Positions 40,617 through 49,010 of a stretch of 64,000 bases of DNA are shown here, piece by piece. Made by a program: the position numbers and the translations under genes. The DNA is taken from the NCBI RefSeq assembly GCF_029909975.1, contig NZ_CP094516.1:4774001-4838000 (forward strand), written 5' to 3'. The notes beneath the pieces were generated by a model. That model had not been told where the DNA came from and searched no databases. It saw only the letters and a list, made by a program, of their open reading frames with translations. Source of the DNA: Bradyrhizobium sp. ISRA430 (lineage in GTDB: Bacteria > Pseudomonadota > Alphaproteobacteria > Rhizobiales > Xanthobacteraceae). How positions within the stretch are numbered: position 1 is the first letter of the stretch; each line of letters opens with the position of its first letter.

Positions 40617-42361
40617 GGCTTGGTCACTCCGCCCTCGCTGACGATCTTGATCGGCGCCGGCGGCGCGACACGGGGCTGCAGCACCTGGGCCAGCACCTGC
40701 TCCTTGGGACCAAAGGCCTGCACACGGCCATCGCGCAGCACCAGGATCTGGTCGACCGCCTCGACGCCGATCGGCCGGTGCGCCACGACGATGACGATGG
40801 CACCGCGTTCGCGCGCCGCGCGGATCGCGCGGGTCAGCGCCTCGTCGCCCTCGGTGTCGAGATTGGAGTTCGGCTCGTCGAGCACGATCAGGAACGGATT
40901 GCCGTAGAGCGCGCGCGCCAGCGCGACGCGCTGCGCCTGGCCTGCGGAGAGGGCAGCGCCCTGCTCGCCGACCTGCGTGTTATAGCCCTCGCGCATCTTG
41001 ATGATCATCTCGTGCACGCCGGCCTCTTTGGCCGCGGCGATGATGCCGTCCGACGTCGCCTCGGGATCAAAGCGGCTGATGTTCTGCGCGATGGTGCCGC
41101 CGAACAGTTCGACGTCCTGCGGCAGATAGCCGATATGGCGGCCGAGCACATCCGACGACCATTGGTCCAGCGCCGCGCCGTCGAGCCGCACCTTGCCGCG
41201 GACCGGCTGCCAGACGCCGACGAGTGCGCGGATCAGCGACGACTTGCCGGAGCCGCTCGGCCCGATCACGCCGAGACCATTGCCCGCGGTCAGCGCGAAG
41301 GTGGCGTCCTGCACGATGAGGCGCTGATCGCCCGGCGGCACAATGGAGACGCCTTCGACCGACAGCCGGCTGGAGGGCACCTGCAGTTGCGTCGGCATCG
41401 CCTGCGCCGGCATCTGCTCCAAGAGCCGGCTGAGGCGATGCCAGCTCTGGCGGGCGGCGACGAAGGACTTCCAGTGCGCGATCGCGAGATCAACCGGCGC
41501 CAATGCGCGCGCCGCCAGGATCGAGCCGGCGATGATGATGCCCGCGGTCGCCTCCTGGTGGATGACGAGATAGGCACCGACCGCGAGCACGGCCGATTGC
41601 AGCATCATGCGCAGCACCTTTGCGACCGCACCGAGACCGCCAGCGATGTCGCTCGCGCGCTGATTGCCGGTGAGATATTTTTCGTTGGCCTCGCTCCAGC
41701 GCTGGTTCAGCCGGCCGGCCATGCCCATCGACACCAGCACCTCGGCGTTGCGTCGGCTGGCCTGGGCGAGATCGTTGCGCTGTGCGGCGAGCCCCATCGC
41801 CTCGCGCGCCGGCTGGCGCGACATGAACTCCGTGACCAGCGTCAGCCCCACCAGGATGATGGCGCCGATCAGCGCGGTCACGCCGATCAGGACGTGGAAG
41901 GCGAAACAGATGGCGAGATAGAGCGGCAGCCAGGGTAGATCGAAAAACGCGCTCGGTCCCATGCCGCCGAGGAAGGCGCGGACATTGTCGAGATCGCGAA
42001 GCGGCTGCAGTCCCTCGTTGCGGCCACCGATCATAAGCGGCAGGCGCACGATGGTGTCGAACACGCGCTTGTTGAGAGCTTCGTCGAGCGCGGTGCCGAC
42101 CCGCCCGAGGATGCGCCCGCGGATCATGTCGAGCACGCCCTGCGCGATATAGAGGCCGCCGGCCAGGATGATCAGGCCGACCAGGGTCGGGATGCTGCGG
42201 CTCGGCAGCACCCGGTCATAGACCTCCAGCATGAAGATCGACCCAGTCAGATAGAGCAGGTTGATCATGCAGCTCATCAGCCCAACGCCAATGAACGCCG
42301 TGCGACAGGCGCGCAAAGCGTCACTGAGCTCTGAACGGCGAAAGCCGGGAACGGCTGCCAT
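40613..42361 (-). CDS. Type I secretion ABC transporter (PrsD-like)
   Basis: A 582-residue exporter with a six-helix membrane domain (residues 15-310) and an ATPase domain. Walker A is GPSGSGKSS, the signature is LSAGQAQRVALARAL, Walker B is FLIVLDEPNSN, and the H-loop histidine is in VVAHRP. The N-terminus lacks a C39 peptidase or CLD domain, the rule for exporters of RTX-type proteins with uncleaved C-terminal signals (PrsD, AprD). It pairs with the PrsE-like adaptor. The 259 bp upstream separate it from the convergently unrelated GlsB-like gene on the same strand. Confidence 0.92.
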   Translation of the reverse strand: MAAVPGFRRSELSDALRACRTAFIGVGLMSCMINLLYLTGSIFMLEVYDRVLPSRSIPTLVGLIILAGGLYIAQGVLDMIRGRILGRVGTALDEALNKRVFDTIVRLPLMIGGRNEGLQPLRDLDNVRAFLGGMGPSAFFDLPWLPLYLAICFAFHVLIGVTALIGAIILVGLTLVTEFMSRQPAREAMGLAAQRNDLAQASRRNAEVLVSMGMAGRLNQRWSEANEKYLTGNQRASDIAGGLGAVAKVLRMMLQSAVLAVGAYLVIHQEATAGIIIAGSILAARALAPVDLAIAHWKSFVAARQSWHRLSRLLEQMPAQAMPTQLQVPSSRLSVEGVSIVPPGDQRLIVQDATFALTAGNGLGVIGPSGSGKSSLIRALVGVWQPVRGKVRLDGAALDQWSSDVLGRHIGYLPQDVELFGGTIAQNISRFDPEATSDGIIAAAKEAGVHEMIIKMREGYNTQVGEQGAALSAGQAQRVALARALYGNPFLIVLDEPNSNLDTEGDEALTRAIRAARERGAIVIVVAHRPIGVEAVDQILVLRDGRVQAFGPKEQVLAQVLQPRVAPPAPIKIVSEGGVTKP

Positions 42362-42620
42362 CAGTCTGATCTCTTTCGGGTAATGGGCGAAGCCCCTGAT
42401 CTAAAATGCAATTTCAGGGCTACTTGACCCGGATTAACACCGCGTTTTCGGCCCTTGTCCAATGCAGTCAATAAATCCTAGAAACTGGTACTTCATCATC
42501 TACCCCGACCGCGCACGTGCGCAAGTCCGGAATTTCACAGGCTCGCGGCTTTTTCTTCCAAGCTTAACGGCCCTCCCCAGCCTGCAAGCGGCGCCGGGTT
42601 CCGACTTGCCAAGCCTCCCG

Positions 42621-42890
42621 CTAAAGCCGGCCACCGCCGCGGAGCAGCCGCACAACCAGCAGCAGAATGACCGCGCCGATGGCGGAATAGACGATCTCGG
42701 ACACGAGGCCGGTGCCGAGGCGAATGCCGAGCTTCGGAAACAGGAAGCTCGCCACCAGTGCGCCGGCGATGCCGACCACGATGTCGCCGATGATACCGAA
42801 CCCGGTCCCGCGCACCACCTTGCCGGCCAGCCAGCCCGCGATCAGGCCGACGAACAGGATGACGAGCAGGCCTTCATTGGAAATGTACAT
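42621..42890 (-). CDS. GlsB/YeaQ/YmgE-family stress membrane protein
   Basis: An 89-residue inner-membrane protein with three hydrophobic helices (about 8-25, 32-50, 65-85) and the glycine-rich family core AGWLAGKVVRGTGFGIIGD, then VVGIAGALVASFLF. Family members respond to envelope, acid or general stress; no precise role is known. Start at ATG 42890 with GAGAGGGAC upstream. It lies 259 bp before the secretion exporter on the same strand but too far to be an obvious operon partner. Confidence 0.88.
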   Translation of the reverse strand: MYISNEGLLVILFVGLIAGWLAGKVVRGTGFGIIGDIVVGIAGALVASFLFPKLGIRLGTGLVSEIVYSAIGAVILLLVVRLLRGGGRL

Positions 42891-43148
42891 GAGTGAGGTC
42901 CCTCTCCGCGAACGGCCTCATGGAACCGGAACGGCGATGAATGAGGTGTGAATGTGCTTCACCTTCGTCCGGTTGCCCCTCAAACAAAAATCGCGAAAAC
43001 AACCCCATGCAAAGTAGACCGGCACTCGCCGGGATGCGCCCGGTGAATTGTGACAAGTCCATCTTGGCACAAGAGATTTTTCTGTCCTGGCGCAGAAGAT
43101 TTTCGAAGTAAGGAGCGGGCGAAGTAAGGCGCGCACTTCTCTCTCATT
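42891..43148. other. Non-coding spacer upstream of GlsB-like gene
   Basis: Together with the following repeat this makes a 424-base gap without a gene. The part next to the GlsB-like start is AT-richer (around 42990-43060) and probably holds its promoter. Nothing else was recognised. Confidence 0.4.
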
Positions 43149-43250
43149 CCCTCCCTCCTTGCGGGGGGAGCGGCAGGGAGGGGGTAGCCACGAACTCCGA
43201 TCTCGCTTGGGGCTACCCCCTCCCCAGCCCTCCCCCGCAAGGGGGGAGGG
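43149..43250. repeat. Palindromic repeat (CCCTCCCTCCTTGCGG type)
   Basis: CCCTCCTTGCGGGGGGAG with GGGAGGGGGTAGCC on the left faces GGCTACCCCCTCCCC with CCCCCGCAAGGGGGGAGGG on the right. It follows the stop of the peptide-transporter operon. Confidence 0.8.
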
Positions 43251-43314
43251 AGCGCAGCGTGCGTTGGGCTGCACTTCAGCTCAAATCGACCAGGTCATAT
43301 CGACAACAAGCTCG

Positions 43315-44292
43315 CTACGAAGCTGCTGTCACCGCCTCCGCCAGCACGCACCTTGCCGCCCTGCCGGGTGCCACCTCCACATTCGGCGGCAGTTGCTGCA
43401 GGCAGCGCGGCTGGGCCGCGGCGCAGCGGGGGGCGAAGGAGCAGTTGTGCGGCTTCTCCGCCAGCGAGGGCGGGGCGCCCGGGATGGTCTCGAGCCGCTG
43501 TCCGCGCCTCGCGCCGTGGATGGTGGAGGCGAGCAGGCCCTTGGCATAGGGATGCAGCGGCGCGCGGACGATGTCGCGAAGGCTGCCCTGCTCCACGATC
43601 TGGCCGGCATACATCACCGCGACGCGGTCGCAGATCTCGATTGCGACGCCGATGTCGTGGGTGACGAAGATGACGGACATGCCGAACTCGCGCTGCAGCT
43701 CGCGCAACAACAGCAAAATCTGGATCTGCACGGTGGCATCGAGCGCGGTGGTCGGCTCGTCCGCGAGCAGGATCTTCGGCCGGCAGGCCAGCGCCAGCGC
43801 GATCATCGCACGCTGGCGCATGCCGCCGGACATCTCATGCGGATAGGCGTCCAGCCGGCGTTTGGCCGAGGGGATGCGCACGACCTCGAGCATCTCGAGC
43901 GCGCGCGCCCTGCCCTCCGCAAAACTCTTGCCTTCATGGCGCACCACGCTTTCGGCGATCTGCGCGCCGATGGTGTAGACCGGATCGAGCGCCAGTGCAG
44001 GCTCCTGGAAGATCATCGAGACGGTCTGGCCGCGGAAGGCGGAGAGCTCCTCGTCGTTCATCGCGAGCACGTCGCGGCCCATGACGTTGACGCGGCCGGA
44101 GATCTGCGTGCGCTTTCTCGGCAATAGCCGCATCAGCGCGCGCAGCGTCACGCTCTTGCCCGAGCCGGACTCGCCGAGCAGGCCCAGCACCTCACTGTTC
44201 CCGAGCGAGAGGCTAAGGTCGTTCACGGCGAAGACCGTGCGCTCGCCGGTAAAGCGGATGTTGAGGCCTGAGATCTCGACGAGCTTTGTCAT
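43315..44292 (-). CDS. Peptide-type ABC transporter ATPase (DppD-like)
   Basis: A 325-residue ATPase of the oligopeptide/dipeptide importer class. Walker A is GESGSGKS, the signature is MSGGMRQRAMIAL, Walker B is ILLADEPTTALD, and the C-terminal Cys motif CSFAPRCAAAQPRC typical of DppD/OppD (an Fe-S cluster site in some homologues) is complete. It is the last gene of the operon and overlaps the amidase stop by 4 bases (ATGA). A DppF-type partner is encoded at 45895, with the amidase pair inserted between them. Confidence 0.92.
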   Translation of the reverse strand: MTKLVEISGLNIRFTGERTVFAVNDLSLSLGNSEVLGLLGESGSGKSVTLRALMRLLPRKRTQISGRVNVMGRDVLAMNDEELSAFRGQTVSMIFQEPALALDPVYTIGAQIAESVVRHEGKSFAEGRARALEMLEVVRIPSAKRRLDAYPHEMSGGMRQRAMIALALACRPKILLADEPTTALDATVQIQILLLLRELQREFGMSVIFVTHDIGVAIEICDRVAVMYAGQIVEQGSLRDIVRAPLHPYAKGLLASTIHGARRGQRLETIPGAPPSLAEKPHNCSFAPRCAAAQPRCLQQLPPNVEVAPGRAARCVLAEAVTAAS

Positions 44293-45704
44293 GACGGCAG
44301 TTTCGGTACCCGGTCGTGGTAATCGGTCACGCGCTGGAAGGCGGCGCCGATGGTGAGCAAGGTCGCCTCATCGAAGGAGCGACCGATGAGCTGCATGCCG
44401 ATCGGCAGGCCGCTTTGAGTGAAGCCGGACGGCACCGTCAGCGACGGCAGGCCGAGATAATTCACCGGACGGGTGAACAGCGTCAGCCGCTGCAACAGCG
44501 CCGGCGCGTTCGGTCCGCCGCCGACGTCGCTCTCCGCAATCGTCGGCGCTGGCACCGGCGAGGCCGGCGCGATGACCGCATCGACGTCAGCGGTTGCCGC
44601 ATTGTGCGCGGCGAGCGCCGGCCCGCGCCAGCGCATCGCCTCCAGATAGGTGATGGCGGGAACGGCGAGCCCGTTCTGCAGGCGCATCAGGACCTGCGGG
44701 CCATAATCCTGCGGCCGCTCGATCATCCAGCGCTTGTGGAAGGCGGCGGCTTCGACGGCGAGAATGAGCTGGCTCGCCGCGGACAATTGCCGCTGGTCCG
44801 GCAGCTCGACCTTGATGATGTCGGCGCCCTCGCGCTTGAGCACCGCGATGGTCTCGTCCAGCACACGCGCGACCTCGCTGTCGAGATCGTCGACATAGAA
44901 CGACGCGGGCACGCCGATCTTCAGGCCCTTCAGCGAGCCCTTCGTCGCGACGACATAGTCCGCGAGCGGCTCGTGGCTTGCGGTCGGGTCCTCGGGATCG
45001 GGGCCGGCGATCAATGCCAGCAGCAACGCGCAGTCCTCGGCGGTGCGAGCGAGCGGGCCGACCGTGTCCAGCGACTGCGACAGCGGCATCGCGCCGGCGC
45101 GGCTGACGCGACTCCAGGTGGTCTTCAGCCCCGTGACGCCACAGAAATGCGCGGGCATGCGGATCGAGCCGCCGGTGTCGGAGCCGAGCGCGGCATAAGT
45201 GAGCCGCGCCGCGACCGACGAGCCGGAGCCCGACGAGGAGCCGCCGGTGATGTGCGCGACATTCCAGGGATTGCACACCGGGCCGTAGTGGCTGTTGTGG
45301 CCGGTCGGGCCGTAGGCGAATTCGGCCATATGCAGCGTGCCGAGCCGGACCTGGCCGGCATCCTTCAGCCGCTGCAAGGCGGTCGACGTGGTGGTGGCGA
45401 CGAAGTCGCGGCGGATCAGCGAGCCGCAGGTCGCGACCTTGCCGGCATCGTAATACATGTCCTTGTGCGCGAGCGGCACGCCGTGCAGCGGGCCGCTCAC
45501 TTCGCCTTTGGCCAGCGCGGCGTCGGCGGCATCGGCCGCCTTCAGCGCCGCCTCCGATTCGATTGCCATGAAGGCATTGAGATGCGGTTGCCACTGCTCG
45601 ATGCGATGCAGCAAGGCCCGCGTCACCTCTTGCGAGGACACCTGCTTCAGCGCGATCGCACGCGCGACCTCGGTGAGCGTCATCAAGGCGGGCTCGGTGC
45701 TCAT
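44289..45704 (-). CDS. Amidase, AtzE-like, partner of the DUF4089 protein
   Basis: A 471-residue amidase-signature hydrolase. The catalytic lysine is in VPLAHKDMY, the serine-rich core reads HITGGSSSGSGSSVAAR, and the serine pair ends in GSDTGGSIRMPA. It overlaps the small DUF4089 gene before it and the DppD gene after it by 4 bases each. AtzE, the 1-carboxybiuret hydrolase, needs the DUF4089 protein AtzG as a GatC-like subunit, and the same pairing is encoded here. With the flanking transporter genes this suggests uptake followed by hydrolysis of an amide, with ammonia release. The real substrate is unknown. Confidence 0.88.
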   Translation of the reverse strand: MSTEPALMTLTEVARAIALKQVSSQEVTRALLHRIEQWQPHLNAFMAIESEAALKAADAADAALAKGEVSGPLHGVPLAHKDMYYDAGKVATCGSLIRRDFVATTTSTALQRLKDAGQVRLGTLHMAEFAYGPTGHNSHYGPVCNPWNVAHITGGSSSGSGSSVAARLTYAALGSDTGGSIRMPAHFCGVTGLKTTWSRVSRAGAMPLSQSLDTVGPLARTAEDCALLLALIAGPDPEDPTASHEPLADYVVATKGSLKGLKIGVPASFYVDDLDSEVARVLDETIAVLKREGADIIKVELPDQRQLSAASQLILAVEAAAFHKRWMIERPQDYGPQVLMRLQNGLAVPAITYLEAMRWRGPALAAHNAATADVDAVIAPASPVPAPTIAESDVGGGPNAPALLQRLTLFTRPVNYLGLPSLTVPSGFTQSGLPIGMQLIGRSFDEATLLTIGAAFQRVTDYHDRVPKLPS

Positions 45705-45898
45705 TTCGAAACCTTCACATGCTGCGCGACCACGTAAAGCGCGGGCTCGAGATCGAACGGCAGCGTGCCGGCGATAGCCGCGAAACCTTCGAAAGCCGGT
45801 CCGATCGAGTTGGAGATGCGCGTCGCGATCTCGTCATCCACGGCAATGCCGGCCACCTGCGCCGTCGCCTTGATCTCTTTTGTCGTTGGTCTCGTCAT
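45701..45898 (-). CDS. DUF4089 (AtzG-like) small amidase partner
   Basis: A 65-residue helical protein with the DUF4089 pattern: an N-terminal helix around QVAGIAVDDEIATRIS, then NSIGPAFEGFAAIAGTLPFD and EPALYVVAQHV. AtzG in the biuret pathway is of this type and, like GatC, wraps around and supports its amidase. The gene overlaps the DppF-like stop and the amidase start by 4 bases each, so stoichiometric synthesis is expected. Too short to be an enzyme itself. Confidence 0.85.
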   Translation of the reverse strand: MTRPTTKEIKATAQVAGIAVDDEIATRISNSIGPAFEGFAAIAGTLPFDLEPALYVVAQHVKVSK

Positions 45899-46956
45899 GC
45901 AAGTTCCTCCCTCGGCGCGCGGCTATGGCCTGAACCCGGGATCGCCATGTAGCACGCGGCCTCGTGGCCCATCTTATCGAGCGCGGTGAGCTTTGGTGTA
46001 GCTTTTGCGCAGAGCGGTTCCGCAAACGGGCAACGGGTGTGGAAGCGGCAGCCCGACGGCGGATCGATCGGATTGGGCGGATCGCCCGTGATCGGCGGCT
46101 TCTCGGTGCGCCTGTCAGGGTCGGAGGACGGCATCGCGGCGAGCAGCGCGCGTGTATAGGGATGCGCGGGTGCGTCCCAGACCTGGTCGACCGGGCCGAG
46201 CTCGACAACCTCGCCGAGATACATCACCAGCACGCGATCACTGATGTAGCGCACCACGTTGAGGTCGTGGCTGATGAAGAGATAGGTCAGGCCGAACTCG
46301 CGCTTGAGATCGGCGAGCAGGTTGAGCACCTGCGCCTCGACCGATTTGTCCAGCGCGGAGACGGCCTCGTCCAGGATCACCAGCCGCGGCGACAGTGCCA
46401 GCGCTCGCGCGATGTTGACGCGCTGGCGCTGGCCGCCGGAAATCTCGTGCGGATAGCGGTTGGCGAAATTTTCCGGCCGCAAGCCCACCTTGCCGAGCAG
46501 CTCGCGCGCCAGCGCGCGCGCCGCGCTGTCAGCCATGCCGTGGACCTTCGGGCCGAAGGCGATCGACTCCTCGATCGTCAGGCGCGGATTGAGCGAGGCA
46601 TAGGAGTCCTGGAACACCATCTGCATGCCGCGGCGCAATTCGCGCAAGGACAGCGACCGGCCGACGGTCATGCCGTCATAGACGATGTCGCCGGCATCGC
46701 GCGGCATCAGATGCATCAACAGCCGCGCGGTGGTCGACTTGCCGCAGCCGGACTCGCCGACGATGCCGACCGTCTCGCCCTTGGCGACGGAGAAGGAGAC
46801 GTTGTCGACGGCGCGCACGGTGCGCTTGGCGCTGAACAGCTCGCCGCGAACCGGAAAATGTTTTGTCAGGCCGCTCACCCGCAGGAGCGGCTGCGCCACG
46901 CCGCCGCGGTCTTCGACCGGCTCGAGCATTTCGACAGTGGTGGTGGTTTCGCTCAT
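45895..46956 (-). CDS. Peptide-type ABC transporter ATPase (DppF-like)
   Basis: A 353-residue ATPase. Walker A is GESGCGKSTTARL, the signature ISGGQRQRVNIARAL, Walker B LVILDEAVSALD (with DEA rather than DEP), and the C-terminal Cys motif CRFHTRCPFAEPLC is intact. It is the second ATPase of the importer, working with DppD. Only 3 bases separate it from the permease stop, and its own stop overlaps the DUF4089 start. Confidence 0.92.
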   Translation of the reverse strand: MSETTTTVEMLEPVEDRGGVAQPLLRVSGLTKHFPVRGELFSAKRTVRAVDNVSFSVAKGETVGIVGESGCGKSTTARLLMHLMPRDAGDIVYDGMTVGRSLSLRELRRGMQMVFQDSYASLNPRLTIEESIAFGPKVHGMADSAARALARELLGKVGLRPENFANRYPHEISGGQRQRVNIARALALSPRLVILDEAVSALDKSVEAQVLNLLADLKREFGLTYLFISHDLNVVRYISDRVLVMYLGEVVELGPVDQVWDAPAHPYTRALLAAMPSSDPDRRTEKPPITGDPPNPIDPPSGCRFHTRCPFAEPLCAKATPKLTALDKMGHEAACYMAIPGSGHSRAPREELA

Positions 46957-46959
46957 GGC

Positions 46960-47862
46960 CTAGTTCCTGATATCCATGGCGCTGCGCAGGCCGTCCGAGA
47001 GCAGGTTGAAACAGATCGAGACCGCGAAGATCATCGCGCCGGGAAGCGCGGCGACCCAGGGATTGACGTAGATCGCGGTGCGCAGCGTGTTGAGCATCAG
47101 GCCCCATTCCGGCTCCGGCGGCTTGGTGCCGAGGCCGAGGAAGGAGAGCCCTGCGGCCAGGATCATCGAGACCGAGATCAGGCTGGTGGCATAGACGAAG
47201 ATCGCGCCCAGCACGTTGCCGAGGATGTGCACGCGCATGATGGTGAAGGGACCCGCGCCGGAGGCGCGCGCGGCCTCGACGAAGTCCATGTTGCGCACGC
47301 CGGTGGTGACGCTTTCGGCGACGCGCGTGATCTGCGGCACGAACACGATGGTCAGCGCCACGATGGAGTTGAGGATGCCGGCCCCCAACGCGCCGGAGAT
47401 CGCGATTGCGAGCAGCACGGAGGGGAAGGCGTAGAACACGTCGACCGTGCGCATGATCGCGGTGTTGAGCCTGCCGCCGACATAGCCGGCAATGATGCCG
47501 AGCGAGGTGCCGATGCCGATGGCGAGAATCACGGGCAGGATGCCGATGACGAGCGACAGTCGCCCGCCATAGATCAGTCGCGCCAGCATGTCGCGGCCGA
47601 GCTCGTCGGTGCCGAGCGGATAGCCGGGCGTTGCGATGTGACGGAGACGGCGGATCATCGAGCCCTTGTAGGGATCCTCCAGCCCAAGCCACGGCGCGAG
47701 CAGCGCCGAGAGAAAGATCAGGAGCAGCACCAGCGCGCAGGCGATGCTGACCTTGTCGCGCAGGATGCGGCGGCCGACGGTCGCCCAATAGCCGCGCGCC
47801 TTGGTCGCCGGCGCGGCCTGAAGTGCCGCATCGCTCGTCGCGGACAACGGAAGCTCGCTCAT
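46960..47862 (-). CDS. Peptide-type ABC transporter permease (DppC-like)
   Basis: A 300-residue permease with six membrane helices, the first at about residues 37-57, and the characteristic EAA loop EAARASGAGPFTIMRVHIL. GTDELGRDMLARLIYGGRLS upstream of the core is the DppC hallmark. It follows the DppB-like gene with a 3-base gap and precedes the DppF-like gene with a 3-base gap. Confidence 0.93.
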   Translation of the reverse strand: MSELPLSATSDAALQAAPATKARGYWATVGRRILRDKVSIACALVLLLIFLSALLAPWLGLEDPYKGSMIRRLRHIATPGYPLGTDELGRDMLARLIYGGRLSLVIGILPVILAIGIGTSLGIIAGYVGGRLNTAIMRTVDVFYAFPSVLLAIAISGALGAGILNSIVALTIVFVPQITRVAESVTTGVRNMDFVEAARASGAGPFTIMRVHILGNVLGAIFVYATSLISVSMILAAGLSFLGLGTKPPEPEWGLMLNTLRTAIYVNPWVAALPGAMIFAVSICFNLLSDGLRSAMDIRN

Positions 47863-47865
47863 CGG

Positions 47866-48819
47866 CTAGCCCCGCTTGATGCGCGGATCGATCGCGGCCT
47901 GCGCGATATCGACCAGCAGATTGAGGAAGACGAAGAACAGCGCCAGCACCAGGATGGTGCCCTGCAGCAGCGGCAGGTCGCGCTGGAAGATCGCCGAATT
48001 CAAGAGGAAGCCCGAGCCCGGCCAGGAGAACACGGTCTCGATCAGGATCGAGCCGCCGAGCATGTAGCCGAGCTGCAGCCCCATCACCGCCAGCGCCGTG
48101 GGCGCCGCATTCTTGATGACGTGGCGGAACACCCCTCGCTCGCGCAGGCCTTTTGCGCGCAAAGCCTCGACGAAGTCCTGCGAGAGAATATCGCCGGTGA
48201 GTGCACGCACCGTGCGGGTGACGATGCCCATCGGGATCACCGACGTCGTGATCGCCGGCAGAACCAGGTATTTGAGATGCGCCCAGTCCCAGGCCCAGGC
48301 GCCGGAACCGCCGGGACCGGCGCCGACCGCGGGCAGCCAGTTCAGCTCGACCGAGAAGATGATGACGAGCAGCATGCCGAGCCAGTAATGCGGCACCGAG
48401 ACGCCGGCGATCGCAAAGGACGTCGCCAGCTTGTCGATCCAGGTCTCGCGGAAATAACCGGCGATCAGGCCGAACAACAGGCCGAGCGTGAAGCCGATGA
48501 TGGCCGCCGCAATCGCCAGCGTGACGGTGTTACCGACCGCGCGCATGACCTCGGCAAGCACGGGACGCCCCGTCGCGATTGAGTTGCCGAGATCGCCATG
48601 CAGCGCGCGCAGCAGCCACAGTCCGAACTGCACCGGCAGCGGCCGGTCGAAGCCGTAGGCGGCGCGAAGCTGCGCCGCGAGCTCCTGCGAGGCGTCGGCC
48701 GGCAGCACCGCCACCAGCGGATCGCCCGGCGTGATGTGCACGAGCAGAAAGCACACCAGCGCCACGCTGATGACGATCGGGACGACGTAGACGATGCGTC
48801 TGGCGATATAGGCGAGCAC
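47866..48819 (-). CDS. Peptide-type ABC transporter permease (DppB-like)
   Basis: A 317-residue permease. The N-terminal helix ARRIVYVVPIVISVALVC is followed by the signature PGDPLVAV, five more helices, and the EAA loop EALRAKGLRERGVFRHVIKN. GTG 48819 is chosen because the family starts with this helix and GGAAGAAAGAA lies upstream; the frame continues to an ATG at 48993, inside the repeat, and is rejected. It is 191 bp from the solute-binding gene, a gap filled by a palindromic repeat. Confidence 0.92.
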   Translation of the reverse strand: MLAYIARRIVYVVPIVISVALVCFLLVHITPGDPLVAVLPADASQELAAQLRAAYGFDRPLPVQFGLWLLRALHGDLGNSIATGRPVLAEVMRAVGNTVTLAIAAAIIGFTLGLLFGLIAGYFRETWIDKLATSFAIAGVSVPHYWLGMLLVIIFSVELNWLPAVGAGPGGSGAWAWDWAHLKYLVLPAITTSVIPMGIVTRTVRALTGDILSQDFVEALRAKGLRERGVFRHVIKNAAPTALAVMGLQLGYMLGGSILIETVFSWPGSGFLLNSAIFQRDLPLLQGTILVLALFFVFLNLLVDIAQAAIDPRIKRG

Positions 48820-48835
48820 GTTTGGTTCTTTCTTC

Positions 48836-48988
48836 CTTCTCCCCTTGCGGGAGAAGGTGGCGCGAAGCGCCGGATGAAGGGTTCTGTCCGCGGGTGCAGT
48901 CATTTCGAACGAGGGGTCCGCATCCGCGGAGGGAGACCCCTCACCCGGCTTCGCTTTGCGAAGCCACCCTCTCCCACAAGGGAGAGGG
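48836..48988. repeat. Palindromic repeat (CCTTCTCCCCTTGCGG type)
   Basis: CCTTCTCCCCTTGCGGGAGA with CGCCGGATGAAGGG on the left is complemented by CCCCTCACCCGGC and CCCTCTCCCACAAGGGAGAG on the right. It lies inside the transporter operon, between the binding-protein and permease genes, where its hairpins could lower expression of downstream genes or stabilise the upstream mRNA. Confidence 0.75.
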
Positions 48989-49010
48989 TGCACCGGTCGT
49001 GTTGCGCGAG

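Noticed and set aside
45964..48582. 872-codon plus-strand open frame across the transporter genes
   Set aside because: It runs antisense to DppF-, DppC- and DppB-like genes with intact motifs, and its composition (Asp/His/Arg-rich, no hydrophobic core) is typical of an antisense frame.
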